DNA of 64,000 nucleotides from Ottelia alismoides (Eukaryota > Streptophyta > Magnoliopsida > Alismatales > Hydrocharitaceae), in contig JAZKJV010000681.1 in NCBI GenBank assembly GCA_037367405.1, forward strand, positions 248,001 through 312,000. Direction: 5' to 3'. A program made the position numbers and the translations under genes. Positions 47,254 to 59,231 of the stretch are shown here, in pieces; the stretch's first letter is position 1, and every line of letters begins with the position of its first letter. The notes beneath the pieces were generated by a model that saw only the letters and a list, made by a program, of their open reading frames with translations, had not been told where the DNA came from and did not search any database.

Positions 47254-47615
47254 TCAATTTGAATTTTAAATTTGTCATAGTCAAATTAGGATAAGTTGTT
47301 TCCAATTTGAATTTAGTTTCTATTTTTGTAAAATCATCCCTCTTATATAAAGGGATGAGGGTCTGGTGTTTGAGGCAGTCAAGTATTAAAGAAAAAATTG
47401 AGATTATCTCTCTCTCTCTCTCTCTCTCCTTATCTCATCTCTCTCTCTCTCTCCCCACGTGGTCTTCACATTTCTCCTTCTTCAACCTCACGCTACAGGC
47501 GTGTTCTTCTTCTCAACCCTTCCAATTTCTTCTTCTCAACCCTTCTAGTTCTTCTACAAAAAATCCACCATAAAAATATTATTATTTTCGTCGACGCCGA
47601 ATCGATTCTGCATCA
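47254..47615 (+). repeat. 5' LTR (truncated)
   Basis: It matches 49125-49468 closely, including CTTATATAAAGGGATGAGGG and TCGTCGACGCCGAATCGATT. A CT microsatellite at about 47406-47453 is longer than in the 3' LTR. Confidence 0.9.
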
Positions 47616-47617
47616 AT

Positions 47618-47629
47618 TGGTATCAGAGC
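47618..47629 (+). other. Primer-binding site (initiator tRNA-Met)
   Basis: TGGTATCAGAGC lies two bases after the LTR end, and the ATG of the gag-like frame follows it immediately. Confidence 0.9.
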
Positions 47630-48628
47630 ATGGCCTACAGATCGTCCTCACGATGTGACGATCCGTATCGACATGTGCACCGACACGCGCCGACACACCA
47701 TCGTTCATCCGAACGAACACGACGAGCCATCGCGACCATTGACGCCTGCTACAAGGAAACGGAACACATGATACGTGATTTGCAAACCAACTTCAACTCC
47801 ATGTTTCGAGATCTAATGGCTAACTTTGAGGCCTTCCGCGACGCCCAATCGAAGCCTCCAACCACCGAAGCCGCTGCCGCGAAGTTTGACGAAGAAAACG
47901 TTGCGGCGGATGAGAATCCGGCCGCTGTCCAGAAGATCCCAGATCTGATTCCACCACCGGAATCGATTCCGCTGCCCCCTCGGGCTATTCCGACACCATT
48001 CCAGCCGTTACAGGTACCCCCTCCCGCCGCAACCTCATCTCCGCAACCCCTTCCCCTACAGCTCGTCCACTCCAGCGCCCCGCGCCCTACCCTTCCCCTC
48101 CCGTGCGCACCCAACGCTCCCAGCCCTCCGCACACCCCTGTGCATCACCACCCGCACCCCCTCTCGGGCCCGCAATCCCCCTGCGCATCACCGCCTACTC
48201 CTCTTCCCCTGCCTCCCCCACACCGCTCGGCCTCGCCACCCATGACCTACCCTTTTCCCTACAGGCCAAGCCACCACCCCCGCACCGCCGCCCCCAAGCC
48301 CCATCCGAACCGCCTGCGCCTCCACGCCCCTCTCCATCTCGCAGACCTCCCCAGGACCCCCCTCCTCCTCCCGCTACCCCGCGGCCCCTCCCTCTCCAAC
48401 CCCCCTCCCCACAGCAGCCGCCGCCCCAAGTCGATAAACCCTGGCGACCCCCCAGTGCCCGTGTCCTCCCGCGCCAAGGCCCTGACGACCCCCACCTCCC
48501 CGCAAAGCCGCACTGGCCCCGCCCGCAAGACCACCGCCCCAGCCAACACCATCGAGAAGTCGTCGCCGCCAACCTGTCGGAGAACCCCTGCCGCCCTCCC
48601 GCGCATAAAAAGAAGGCCCGAACCCTAA
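47630..48628 (+). CDS. Gag-like protein of a non-autonomous LTR element
   Basis: The frame is 332 codons and open throughout. Residues 1 to about 85 are charged and helical-looking (ERTRRAIATIDACYKETEHM, IRDLQTNFNSMFRDLMANFE), like the N-terminal part of plant gypsy gag. From about residue 105 on it is almost pure proline-rich low-complexity sequence ending in basic residues. No capsid core, zinc knuckle or protease is present. The start ATG abuts the primer site. Whether it is translated is unknown. The long proline-rich part is open in other frames too, so the true 3' limit is uncertain. Confidence 0.55.
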   Translation: MAYRSSSRCDDPYRHVHRHAPTHHRSSERTRRAIATIDACYKETEHMIRDLQTNFNSMFRDLMANFEAFRDAQSKPPTTEAAAAKFDEENVAADENPAAVQKIPDLIPPPESIPLPPRAIPTPFQPLQVPPPAATSSPQPLPLQLVHSSAPRPTLPLPCAPNAPSPPHTPVHHHPHPLSGPQSPCASPPTPLPLPPPHRSASPPMTYPFPYRPSHHPRTAAPKPHPNRLRLHAPLHLADLPRTPLLLPLPRGPSLSNPPPHSSRRPKSINPGDPPVPVSSRAKALTTPTSPQSRTGPARKTTAPANTIEKSSPPTCRRTPAALPRIKRRPEP

Positions 48629-48937
48629 CCAAACCGAGATTGGCGGAACATGCGTTCCTGGGAATGAGGAAATTGATTTGGAAAAATTACCAAAGGGACC
48701 CCCCTGATATGAGTTTTTATCTAAAGGGAAAAGTTAAAGGCCACTCTCTCAATATGGGTTTAATTGAAGGGGTATGAAAATTGCAGGGACGCCCTTCTAT
48801 TGAAAAGGACTACAAACGTAACATTGAAAAAGACCTAATTGAAGGCATTTCAAGCTACAGTTCAAGGATGAATTCTCTAGCACGCATCTACATCAAGCAA
48901 TTCGTCGGGAGACGAATTTTTTAAAGCGGCAGGGAGT

Positions 48938-49468
48938 TGATGCAGCGTGATCTCAAATTATAGGGCCGAAATTTTTAATTAATTTAGTGGTCAATTTTAT
49001 TTACGTTATTTAAATTATTGTATCTCTAATTTAATAATTGAGATCGCTTGTGATCTCCAACGTTTATTCGTACATTTAATTTTGGTCGGTTAATTAGTTA
49101 GAGTCCAATTAAGATAATTAAAGGTCAATTTGAATTTTAAATTTGTCAGAGTCAAATTAGGATAAGTTGTTTCCTATTTGAATTTAGTTTCTATTTTTGT
49201 AAAATCATCCCTCTTATATAAAGGGATGAGGGTCCAGTGTTTGAGGCAGTCAAGTATTAAAGAAAAAATTGAGATTTATCTCTCTCTCCTTATCTCGTCT
49301 CTCTCTCTCCCCACGTGGTCTTCACGTTTCTCCTTCTTCAACCTCGCGCTATAGGCGTGTTCTTCTTCTCAACCCTTCCAATTTCTTCTTCTCAACCCTT
49401 CTAGTTCTACCAAAAATCCACCATAAAAATATTATTATTTTCGTCGACGCCGAATCGATTCTGCATCA
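48938..49468 (+). repeat. 3' LTR (complete)
   Basis: It runs from TGATGCAG to CTGCATCA, 531 bp, with a TATA box in CTTATATAAAGGG near 49211 and a short CT repeat after it. Confidence 0.9.
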
Positions 49469-50413
49469 CAAGTGCTCATTTGTTTCTTTTTTATTTTTCT
49501 TTTTGTACATCCACCTAGGTCTCGGTCGACCCCCACCTTTGATCACACCCTATACTCAGGCTGACCAGAGCCGGGGAGGGAGGGGGGTCAACAACCATTG
49601 TACATGTATCTTTCATGTGTACCTTCTTTCCTTACCCTCATCCACCATGTTTTTGTTTCTGATATACTTAGGTTGTCCAAAGCCTAAATATAGGGTGCAA
49701 CCGACTCCATTTTTTTCTCTTGCGCTTAGTTAGTTCGAGTTTTTTTAAGAATCTATGAGATGAACCTCCTTTAGAGATCCATCCAAAAAATATACATTAA
49801 TAGGTAAAAAAAATCAACTTTACAAGTGCCAAATTTCCACCAGATCTTTGGCATCCTCAAGAACATTCTCAAAATAAAAACACCCTCCCTAAAGGATGAC
49901 ACAATTTCTAGCCAATCAGATGACCCAAATAAGTGCAAAATCTTTCTTCTGTTGTCGACTGACCCAATTCAATCTCAGCTAAAAGAAACCATAAGGAGTC
50001 CGCATCGCCCCACAGAAAACCAAGGAAATCAATAGTCCTCCACGTCTCCCTGGAACGTTTACTTCAAGTTATATCATCATGTTAATCTGAGTTATGAGGA
50101 CATGACAAGCTAAGTGTAATAGATTGTCGTACCGAATGTGTATGTACTTTACACATAACTAGTACTTTCACGTACTGTCTTTATAATACTCATTAAAAGA
50201 CGAATGAAGAGATAGACATATGTAAAATTTGTGAAATGTGAATAATATGTAAATACCGAAAAATTCTAAAACAATTCAAAAAAAAATAAAACAAATGATG
50301 AAAAATAGCAAAAAATCCATGGAAAATTCAGATCCGTAACACCTGCACATGCACTGAAGACTTGTTGTACATCATGCGATTTGTTTCAAGTTGACTTTCT
50401 ACTTCGAGAACTG
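49469..50413. other. Unassigned sequence
   Basis: No gene, LTR partner or inverted repeat is recognised. The first 150 bases are GC-balanced and the rest AT-rich. Confidence 0.35.
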
Positions 50414-51219
50414 TGAATCCCTCAGGATCCGAGTACCCGTTTACGACACAATTCGAAATATTCCATTTATTGACATCGCATTAAAAGTATAAATTTATGG
50501 GGAAATTTTTTCGCGCTGCAAAAATTGGCTTGGAAGGAATTTGGGGACAAGTGGAGGCTGAAAAAGCTCCAGTTTTTTCCCCTTTGGATATTGCACTGCA
50601 CCAATTAAGCTGCTGCATGTCCTCCAACATACTTGTTGATCTCAAATTGTGAGAGATCTTGAGAGGTACAATCCATTCCCCTTCTCTTTGCTGCCATGCT
50701 TGTGGTTCCACATCATTTTTTTTACATAATTCCTCTCCTCTTGGAATTAAGGTGCCAAAAAAATATGTATTATAAGTATATGTTGCTGTAAGTATTATCT
50801 CATGGATCTTGATAAATGCCCACATTGAAAGTTTAGTTTTAAAAATAGTTAAAATATTGAAACGGTATCAACTTAGAATGATGCAATAAGCTACGTTTGT
50901 GAACTTTTCTGGGTTTTTTATGTAAATTACGTCAAAGCTAATTTCCGTTAAAAAAAAGGAAGAACACAGACATGATTATTACATGTAAACCGTCAAATTA
51001 ACCTTACATTTAATTGAAGACCCTGAAGTTTTTTTTTTGCTTAAAGTCCAGTTATAACTCCTATTTTGTACCTAATACGTTGCTTGCAAATATAAGTGAC
51101 ATTTTTTCTAAAAGGCAAAATGTAGAATCTTCTATGACCAAACAAATTCAGTTTTTTTAGCCTTCATATCTGAATTTGTTGATGGTCATCAGGTTGACAA
51201 CACTACATCATATCATGAA

Positions 51220-51690
51220 TGTCTAAGTCTAAGTTTATTGGTGTTTCATATCTGAACATGGAGGCCTTTGATTTGTTCTATAAAAGATCTTTGACTCGTA
51301 TTATCAGAGAGCATCAACAAAGGGAAGGGGGTTAGCATATTCATATAGCTTCTTCAAGATATGCTCTTGTTATTTGCACTCATGAATGCGATATTACTTG
51401 TGATAAGACATTGGCTTTCTATATCGTTAAATCTGTAATGAAGTGTAATTTTGGTTTGACAACTATTGGCTGTTACCAAATTGAAACCATAGGATCAAAT
51501 TATGTCTGAGTTTCTTTATATCTTCAGTTATAATTATGGAGGTCTTTATTACAAGAAGTGCATCTACAAAGGGGAGGGGTTAAAAAAAATCCATGTAGCT
51601 TATTAAGTATATGTTCTTATTATTTTTACTTGAGCTGATTTCATGCTCTTTGTACAATAAGGCTTCTATTTTCCATATATGGATATAGAT
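51220..51690 (+). repeat. Diverged direct repeats of about 170 bp
   Basis: Segments from about 51240 and 51510 share GGAGG.CTTT.ATT, GCATC.ACAAAGGG.AGGGG, CATATAGCTT/CATGTAGCTT and ATGTTCTTATTATTT-like words in order. Origin is unknown. Confidence 0.4.
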
Positions 51691-52049
51691 AGATATGAAC
51701 TGTTCTCCTTGTTAAAGCATTAAGTATCTCAACACTCATATTTGGTATTTTTTTCACCCGTGGTTTTGACCTTTAAAATAAAGATCATAGAAAGAAAAAA
51801 TTCATCATCTCATGGTATGAAGTTCATAGAAGATTTATCTTTCAAATAATCTTTACCATTTTATGGATTACAAATTAACACAACATGCTGCTATTGGATG
51901 AATTTAATCTATAATCAAATACATTGATAAAATTATTGGCAAAATACCTAGATCTGTAAAAGATAGCCATACAAGATATTGAGAAAGGAATGATAAGTCT
52001 AGCAAGCGGATATGATGGTGAGTCAATGAAATCATATATATGTGCCGAT

Positions 52050-52480
52050 CATGGTGAATCTTACACCTGACCGTGCGAGGGTGCGGTGATCCTCAACTGG
52101 GCGGAGGAAAGGAAGCCCAGTTTGGGCAGCGACCGCTTAATGCGCGGGTCTAGGATCCTAGTCCCTTTTCGGTTTTTACGCGAGCTCGCAGTGTTTTTAC
52201 GCCTCGTTGGGATCCTGACTTTAGACCATTCCGTTGACCCTTTGTTTTAGGATACCCAGGCGGGGAATCCTCGATTTTTCTGTTTTACGTACGAGCTCGG
52301 TTGCCCGTACTAGTCGGGTTGTTTTTCTAGAGTGACTTTTCCGGGAAGTCCCTCTCACCCGTCTCAGTGGCATAGTTGGGGAGTAGACCTATCCCTCTAT
52401 TGGACCGTCCTTCCAACTAGAGGGCGAGACGGAAGAGCCATTTGTAGGCTTCTTCACCGCTTGAGTTTTCTTTCGCCAAC
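52050..52480 (+). other. GC-balanced foreign-looking segment
   Basis: About 430 bases with sharply higher G+C and few AT runs sit within AT-rich sequence and within the candidate TIR element. The style resembles plant mitochondrial DNA, but I cannot match a specific mitochondrial gene. An 85-codon frame (52332-52589) is not recognised. Confidence 0.3.
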
Positions 52481-53560
52481 AGACTTGGCAATTCTACATC
52501 CAGATCATCTATATCTACATCTAAATCATCAAGAGTTGCATCAGAGAGAGTTACACTTACAGTCAAGGTTTGGAGGAAATTACAATTAAAATTAAGTTGA
52601 TTGGAGGTGACTATAATCTGATTCGAAATCCCTATAAGTTAGTGGACGTGTTGGGAACTTAGTTAGGATGCATTACACAACATCGCATGCCTACGGAGGC
52701 CCCCACAACCCTAAGTTACTTTTAATACCTTAGAGTCATAGTGTGAGGTTACACACAGACCAAGACCACAGACTATCCACTAACTTAAAAGGAGTAAATA
52801 GAATTAAGGATCAAATCCATCATCATCATATCAGTCCAATTATCGAAAACCATGACATAATCTCAATGACAAGAAATTAGCATTTACATGTGCCATCAAG
52901 TTCCACAACATGATCTCCAAGACCCAGAATCATGATCTTTAAAACGCAGAAAATTATTATATGTTAAGTTTTGTCATCTAAACTTATATATATATATATG
53001 GGATGAATGAGAAAAAGGAGTCAACAGGTGTACTAAATATCAAACAATTGAAACCATTCTCTACGCAGGTAGTGGTAGATTTTTCACCATATATACCTTT
53101 CTACTTGCTTGCTTTTAAAAATAATTAAATTCCTGTTTTTTTTATAAGTTTTTGGGAGGTACCAGCAATTGCTGACGCCTCTTCTTTCCTAAACATGTTT
53201 TGGCAGGCAGACAGTCTGCTGTTTAGTAGCTATACATGGTTCCAAGAGACAAGGTCTATACCAGACGGTATGTGGTTTTTGTTACAGTTTTAGTTCAATT
53301 AATATTGTAAATGCTTCTTCTCTTTAGTCAAATTTTTGGGATGTATGTACTGACAGACATTGTACATGTTGTAAAATCATATGGAAATTAATGAAAAGAA
53401 TTTTTGGTGCCATTGGTCTCTATTATCTTGTGGTTGTGAATGTGAATGTCTTATATAGCTTCAACGAAAAAAAATTTCCCCAGTTTTTCTGTAACTTATG
53501 CGATCTTATGAGAATGAAATACCGCGAAAGAAGCGTAAACGGGTACCCGGATCCTCGGGG

Positions 53561-54488
53561 GTCTAATAAGAACCGTCACTCTTGCTCATTAGGGTCTTAG
53601 AATTTGAAGTACTCTAAATCCCTAGATTGAAGATATGCATGCTATATCACGTGTAGAATCTTTGAACCTAAAAACAAATATGATCCATACTACTTGCACG
53701 ATCGCATGTACTTAGTGATGTGTCACCGTTTTGCCCGAAGATCGAGATGTGAAAGCTTATCCTGAGACTTGGTTCTATGATTTTCGAGGATGGGAAGGAG
53801 TTTTGACTGTCTCAAGAAGCTTGAGTGTCAGCACGGAGACAAGGATCCTTGTACTATCTTAAAATATCCCAGGTACCATGCGTGAGTTTTATGGACATAT
53901 TAACACCGTGCATCAACACACACCAACTTGTTAAGAACAAAGGGGCTAATAAAAAAATCTCAAAAATTCTACAAAAAGAAACTAAAATGAATTTATATAT
54001 GTAGTATTATGTGTATGGCACGCAAATGATCCTTTTTCCAATGAGAGGTGAGAAAATAAAGACCTAATCCCGATCATTCTATATTTGATCTTTCATGCTC
54101 ACACCCTTTAAGTCTGACAACTAAAGAGAGGGTGTATCGAGATGCGACAAGCTATAAAACAATATATGAGAATCGATTCTTTAACCTGGACTTGCATACT
54201 TCGATCTAAGGCGAAACACTGACTATACATTGAAGATTGTGATCAACACATAAGTGTCATACATGTTACCTATATTACATAGAGAGTCTAAGAACTACAA
54301 AGATTGAGTTCCTTTTAGAGTAACTGTCAATCGATACTCAACTTTGGCGAATTACCAAAACTTGAGACTTGATCAACAAGTTTTGTCTTTTCATTTACAC
54401 ATATCAAGAATTCATCCCAAACTTTCTTTCACTTATTCTTCAAATAAGTGTTTGCTAAGAGACCACTAAAATTTTAATATAGTAGGTG
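53561..54488. other. Unassigned sequence
   Basis: No long frame and no repeat recognised. Mixed composition. Confidence 0.35.
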
Positions 54489-55200
54489 TGATGAATTTAC
54501 GACTCATCTCTTTAATAATTAAATTTTCTCCTAAATTACTGAGCAATCACAACAAAACCCACATAAATAATAAAAAAAGAAAAACCTCTCATGCAGTAAA
54601 AGAGGATTAATTTAAGAAAATTAACTCATCATAAAAGTAAATGGGAAAAACACATAAAATGATGAGAAATCCAAAGCTGAATTGCATAACAATATATTCA
54701 TTTGTATATATATTATAAAATATGTTACCCCCTTTTTAATAAATTCATTATAACTCCAACTGACATGAAAATAACTTCATTGTGTACATAATACTAACCT
54801 CGATCCATGAAAAATACTAAAAAAATACTAACTTGTAAAAATTGCAATAAAACACAAACCCTACTTTTCAAAATAAAAGGTAGCGAAGCTGAATATATTA
54901 GTCATACAAGCTCCAACAAACTCTACTCACCTTTGAATCAAAAATTATCTACAAATCAAGATTAAATTCAAAGGATTATAAGTTTATTTGTAAAAATAGA
55001 GTTTTGAAACCTAACCATGCATTATATAAAACGACTAACTTTACTTATTATTTTATGTACATATTTAACGCATTTTGATACATTTCTTTGGCACTTCTTT
55101 ATTTTGTTTTATGTTTTTACTAATTATATAAAAATAAAAACTCAAAAAATAAAAAAGCCAAGAAAAAGAGAGATTCTGACTGTGTATATTCTAGCCAATT
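54489..55200 (-). repeat. Palindrome-ended repeat terminus, reverse orientation
   Basis: The word TGATGAATTTACGACTCATC begins here. It is followed by AT-rich sequence that, near 54740-54790, resembles 20560-20620 (TTTTTAATAAATTC followed by CAACTGACATGAAA). It is a diverged reverse copy of the same repeat end. The right boundary is uncertain. Confidence 0.35.
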
Positions 55201-55712
55201 AACATGTATGTAATCCATACTTCTAATGTATTTTGGCCTTTTCTTAATCATTAAGAATTCAAAAAGTTGCATTCAGGTTTCACTCATTGTTTAACATTTC
55301 AATTAATTTTATTATGCATGCATTCTTCACATAAAATCAAAGAAAAAAATACAAAACATTAAAATGGTTTTTTATATTTCAGTGAAAAATTCATAAGATG
55401 TATTATTGAGTTCATTTCATTTTGAGTCCTCCATGAGCCTTGTAGATTTCTTTGGGATCTACATTTTTTGGGTCAATTTCACATCTGAGCCTTTTTTAAT
55501 TTTAATTTATTTTTCTTCTGTTATTCTGTCCCAGTCAATGAGTCTAGTCAACCAAGTCCAATTGCCAGCATCTCATTTATCCATTCCAACCACCTAAGCA
55601 CCTACTCAACTCCCATACTCCCATGGTCAACATCCATACCCATCTCTCTCCACCATTCAGAATATCTCGATCATTGAACCCTCTGATCAACTATCCCTCC
55701 CTCATCACATTT
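55201..55712. other. Unassigned sequence
   Basis: No gene or repeat recognised. Confidence 0.35.
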
Positions 55713-55855
55713 TCGTTTGGTTGCAGGGTTGGGCATGGTTGGGTTGGCCCAACCCGGGTTATCCCTCCAACCAAACGACCCAATCCTCCTCATAGTTTAC
55801 TATTCACAGGGGTACACTGTCCAACCCAACCCTGCCCAATCCTGCAACCAAACGA
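55713..55855. mobile_element. Small MITE, 143 bp
   Basis: The inverted ends read TCGTTTGGTTGCAGG-TTGGGC inward on both sides (about 35 bases with few mismatches), with a GGTTGGGTTGG continuation. No clear target duplication was identified. A hAT or Harbinger relationship cannot be decided. Confidence 0.7.
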
Positions 55856-56075
55856 ATGTAACCCTAACCTCTCAAAACAACCCATCTGAGTACACCTACG
55901 CCCTCATGGTGAGCGTTATGGACATGCATGTGAGCCTCATGTTGGTGCCTACATAAGTTATCGAGGGTCGGCACCAACTTTCCTCTAGTCTCCAGTTATT
56001 TTAAGCTAATAAAATTTAGCTTCAACAGTTTGAAAAGAATTACAACAGTCTAGATTATGCATTGTTTGATCGTAT
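55856..56075. other. Unassigned sequence
   Basis: A short interval between a MITE and the RTE LINE tail. No feature is seen. Confidence 0.3.
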
Positions 56076-56159
56076 CAACAACAACAAAGCTTTTTCCCAC
56101 ATTAAGTAGGGTCAGCTACATGGATTCTTTGTCTCCGTTCAAATCTATCTCGGGTCATT

Positions 56160-57778
56160 CTCAGACTTAGATCCAAAAAAACTAAGATCCCTTCATATAG
56201 TCTCATTCTGACACTTATTAGCCCTTCCTCGCCCTCTCTTAGCTGGATCAACATCTCAAAACTTATATCTCCTCACCGGTGCATCAACTGACCTCCTTTA
56301 CAAATGGTCAAACCATCTTAAGTGATTTTCTCGCATCTTCCTCCATCGGAGCTACACCAACTTTTCTTCTGATTGTATCATTCTAAATCCAATCTTTACG
56401 CGTGTGTCCACACATCCACCTTAGCATCTTCATTTCTACTACAATCATTCTCTGCACATGTCTATGGTTCACAGACCAACATTCAGATCCATATAGTTAG
56501 TAGGTCTCATGGCAGCTTTGTAAAACTTTCCTTTGATTTTCAACGGAATTTTTTATCACAAAGAACAGTAGATGCTCCTCTCCACTTTAGCCAACCAATA
56601 TTTATTCTATTATCCATAAAATTCCCATCATGTCGCAAAATATATCCCAAGTATTTAAAAGAATCTCTCTTCTAAATGTTATTTGTCACCAATCTTCACA
56701 TCGATTCCTTCACCATTGCTTCCATCAAAAGTGTACTCTATATATTCAGTATTAACCCTACTTATATGAAATCCTTTAGTCTCCAATGCATGTCTTCATA
56801 CCTCAAGCTTCTCATTTACTTCATCTCTAGTCTCATCAATCAACACAATATCATCAACGAATAATAGACACCAAGATATCTCATCATGAATGTGACTTGT
56901 CACCTCGTCCATAATCAAAGTAAAAAGGAAGGGACTCAAAGTTGAACCTTGATGCAGACCAATGTTGATGTCAAAATAGTCAGTCTTCTCTTCCCAGATT
57001 GTAACCTTACACAAGATAAAGTCTTATCACACATATCTTTTGAGGTTAATGCATAGGTCATGTACTTATCTCTTCTATAAAACTCTCTACAATATCTCTT
57101 GTGGGACAGAATCATAAGCCTTCTCCAAATCAATAAAAATCAAATGGAGGTTCTTCCTTTTAGCTCTATAAATCTCTCCTCTGCATGTGGATGGCTTCAA
57201 TAATTGAGCGACATGACATGAATCTGAATTGATTTTCTTTTACTTTGAAAACTTGCCTTAACCTTCTTTTGATCGCACGTTCCCAAATTATTATAGTGTG
57301 ACTCATCAGCTTGATACCTTGTAATTTGAACAATTTTGAATGTCTCCTTTGTTCTTATAATGAGGCACCACGATGCTTCTCCTCTAATCTTCGGGCATTT
57401 TCTTGTTTCACCAAATAATATTGAATAAATTTGTAAGCCAAGTCAAACCACACTCACCTAAAACTCTCCAAACTTCTATAAGAATGTCATCAGGTCCTAC
57501 ACCTTTCCCAGATCCCATAAACTTCAAAGCCCCCTCTACTTCCTTTGAATTCGTCTATAGCTTGCACAATTCAAGTAACTTTCACTACTAGCTAGATCTC
57601 TCAAAGTGATCTCTCTATTTCCTTCCCCAATGAAAAGCTTATGGAAGTACCGCTACCATCTAGTCTCTATATCCTTCTGAGTAACAAGCATGTGACCTTC
57701 CTCATCCTTAATGTATGCCACTTGAGAAAGGTCTTTGGTCTTTCATTCTCTTGCTTTCGCCAACCTGAATATATTCTT
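56160..57778 (-). pseudogene. RTE reverse transcriptase and C-terminal tail
   Basis: The block FDINIGLHQGSTLSPFLFTL and CLLFVDDIVLIDETRDEVNEKLE (minus, 56796-57014) holds the catalytic DD pair, with the usual FADD changed to FVDD. Downstream RRGASTVLCDKK, the DVWTHA block and AKRGRGRANKC...DLSFFGSKSE can be followed across stops to the 3' end. The pattern matches the RTE clade rather than L1. Confidence 0.85.
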
Positions 57779-58986
57779 CTAGCCCTCCTTAGAGTCGAAA
57801 TTTTTGTACAAAACTTCATAAGCTTTTGATCTAGCTTCGCTTACAGCCTTCTTTGCTTCCTTCTTTGCTATTTTGTAGTTTGTGACAATTTCAGTTGTTC
57901 TATCCTTGGACATAGCTTTAAAATATGTTCTTTTAAATTTGAACTTCTCTTGCACCCCTCCACTCCACCACCAAGCCTCCTTTTGGTCTGGAGCTCCTCC
58001 CTTTGACTCGTCTAGAGTCTCTTTGGCAACCCTTCGGATACAAGATGCTACCACCTCTCACATCTCGTTTGCACTTCCGTTACAATCCCAAGATAAGTCT
58101 TCTAAAACCTTCTCCCTGAAGCTTGATAGCTTCAATTGAAGATTCCACCATCTAGTTTTAGTGATCTTGGAAACCATCTTTTTCTTTACCAACCCTTTTA
58201 TTTGCACATCCATGACTAACAAACGATGTTGGGTGGTCAAACTCTTTCCTGGGATTACTTTGAAGTTTTTTGCAACACAACCGATCTCTTCTCCTCAACA
58301 CAAAGTAATCTATCTGTGTTCTAGTCGGGCCACTCTAATAAGTAACTAAATGATCCTCCCTCTTCTTGAATAGTGTTTGCTATGAAAAGAACATAAGGTA
58401 TTACAAAATTCAGGATGACCTTTTCCTCTACATTTCTATCCCCAGAGCCATGCCTCCACAAACACTAGCATATCCTGAAGCATCCTTTCCTACACGTCCA
58501 TTAAGATTAGGCAAATCATTTCTCTTTGTGGGATCCCGTGTATAATCTTATCCAAATCCGCTCAAAAAGCTTGTTTAATCCTTTCATCTAAACTAATTTG
58601 CAGACTTGTAGTGCATAAACATATATGATATTTAGAATTTCTTTTTTGAGCACCACTTTTAGCAAAGTAATCCGATTCTCGAATCTTTGCACCTCAACCA
58701 CACAATCCTTCAAATCCTTATGAACAACCACTCCAATACCATTTCTCCCATTATCTTTACCTGAATACCAAAGTTTAAAGCATGTCTTCCCGATCTCCCT
58801 TGCTTTCTTTCCAAACCATTTTGCCTCTTAGAGACATAGGATCTGAATCTTCCTTCTTTCCATCGTATCTACTATCTTCATCAATTTGTCAGTCAAAGTG
58901 CCAATATTCCAACTACCTATCCGCAACTTCCTTTGCAACCTCTTTTGGACTAACTTCCTTACTCGCATGTGTCCATCATGCTAGAA
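57779..58986 (-). pseudogene. RTE endonuclease domain and linker
   Basis: The domain begins near 58925 with LRIGSWNIGTLTDKLMKIVD, continues through an SGPTRTQIDYFVLRRRDR block (about 58290-58350), TTQHRLLVMDVQIK and RWWNLQLK, and then the linker SCIRRVAKETLDESKGGAPD and EAWWWSGGVQEKFKFKRTYF (57779-58054). These are standard landmarks of plant RTE ORFs. Several stops and shifts are present. Confidence 0.85.
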
Positions 58987-59231
58987 TCCTCACAAATTTT
59001 GGACGACATCCATGCGATGATGCAGTAGAACTAGCTTATTTACTCGTATGTGTTCCTTATGCGAGAACCCTTCTAAATTTTAAACTACATCCGAGCAGCG
59101 ATGTAACGACCCATCCCAACTTCTCATTGCATTCGGGTGATGCAACGCGTCGCTATTAGGGAACGTCCCAATGAAATCTAAATGTTCGCTTAAAATTAAA
59201 TTAATGTTAAAAAGATCTGAACTGTTTTGAG

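Larger units (their letters stand above)
47254..49468 (+). mobile_element. Gag-only LTR element, probably gypsy-derived, 5' LTR truncated
   Basis: The 3' LTR (48938-49468, 531 bp) begins TGATGCAG and ends CTGCATCA, perfect 8-bp inverted ends. The 5' copy (47254-47615) lacks the first 187 bases or so. A primer site follows at 47618, and AAAGCGGCAGGGAGT precedes the 3' LTR as a polypurine tract. The 1.3-kb interior encodes one gag-like frame and no pol. The word pattern before the tract (TTCGTCGGGAGACGAATTTT) resembles Ty3/gypsy 3' ends. Confidence 0.85.
50414..53560. mobile_element. Candidate TIR element with about 115-bp inverted ends
   Basis: The left end (CCCTCAGGATCCGAGTACCC GTTTACG, then an AT stretch, then GGGGAAATTTTTTCG) is the inverted, diverged copy of the right end (53445-53560, reading inward CCCCCGAGGATCCGGGTACC CGTTTACG ... 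GGGGAAATTTTTTTTCG). Long inverted ends and 3.1-kb spacing would fit a Mutator-like element, but no 9-bp flank duplication and no transposase were found, so two independent copies in inverted orientation remain possible. Confidence 0.45.
56076..59165 (-). mobile_element. RTE-type LINE, near full length, decayed
   Basis: On the minus strand a 5' leader with two tandem 80-bp-scale repeats (58945-59100) precedes an endonuclease domain, a linker, reverse transcriptase and the GRGRPKK-type tail. The 3' end is ...GTGGGAAAAAGCTTTGTTGTTGTTG. The 3.1-kb length matches plant RTE LINEs. Many stops and shifts make it inactive. The 3' tail is shared with the Au-like SINEs in this window. Confidence 0.88.

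Noticed and set aside
48103..48777. Proline-rich frame of 224 codons in an alternative phase, and long glycine-rich minus frames opposite
   Set aside because: C-rich low-complexity DNA is open in several frames. Only the frame that begins after the primer site has a gag-like N-terminal part.
52332..52589. 85-codon frame as a mitochondrial gene
   Set aside because: I could not tie it to any specific mitochondrial protein. Only composition suggests organelle origin.
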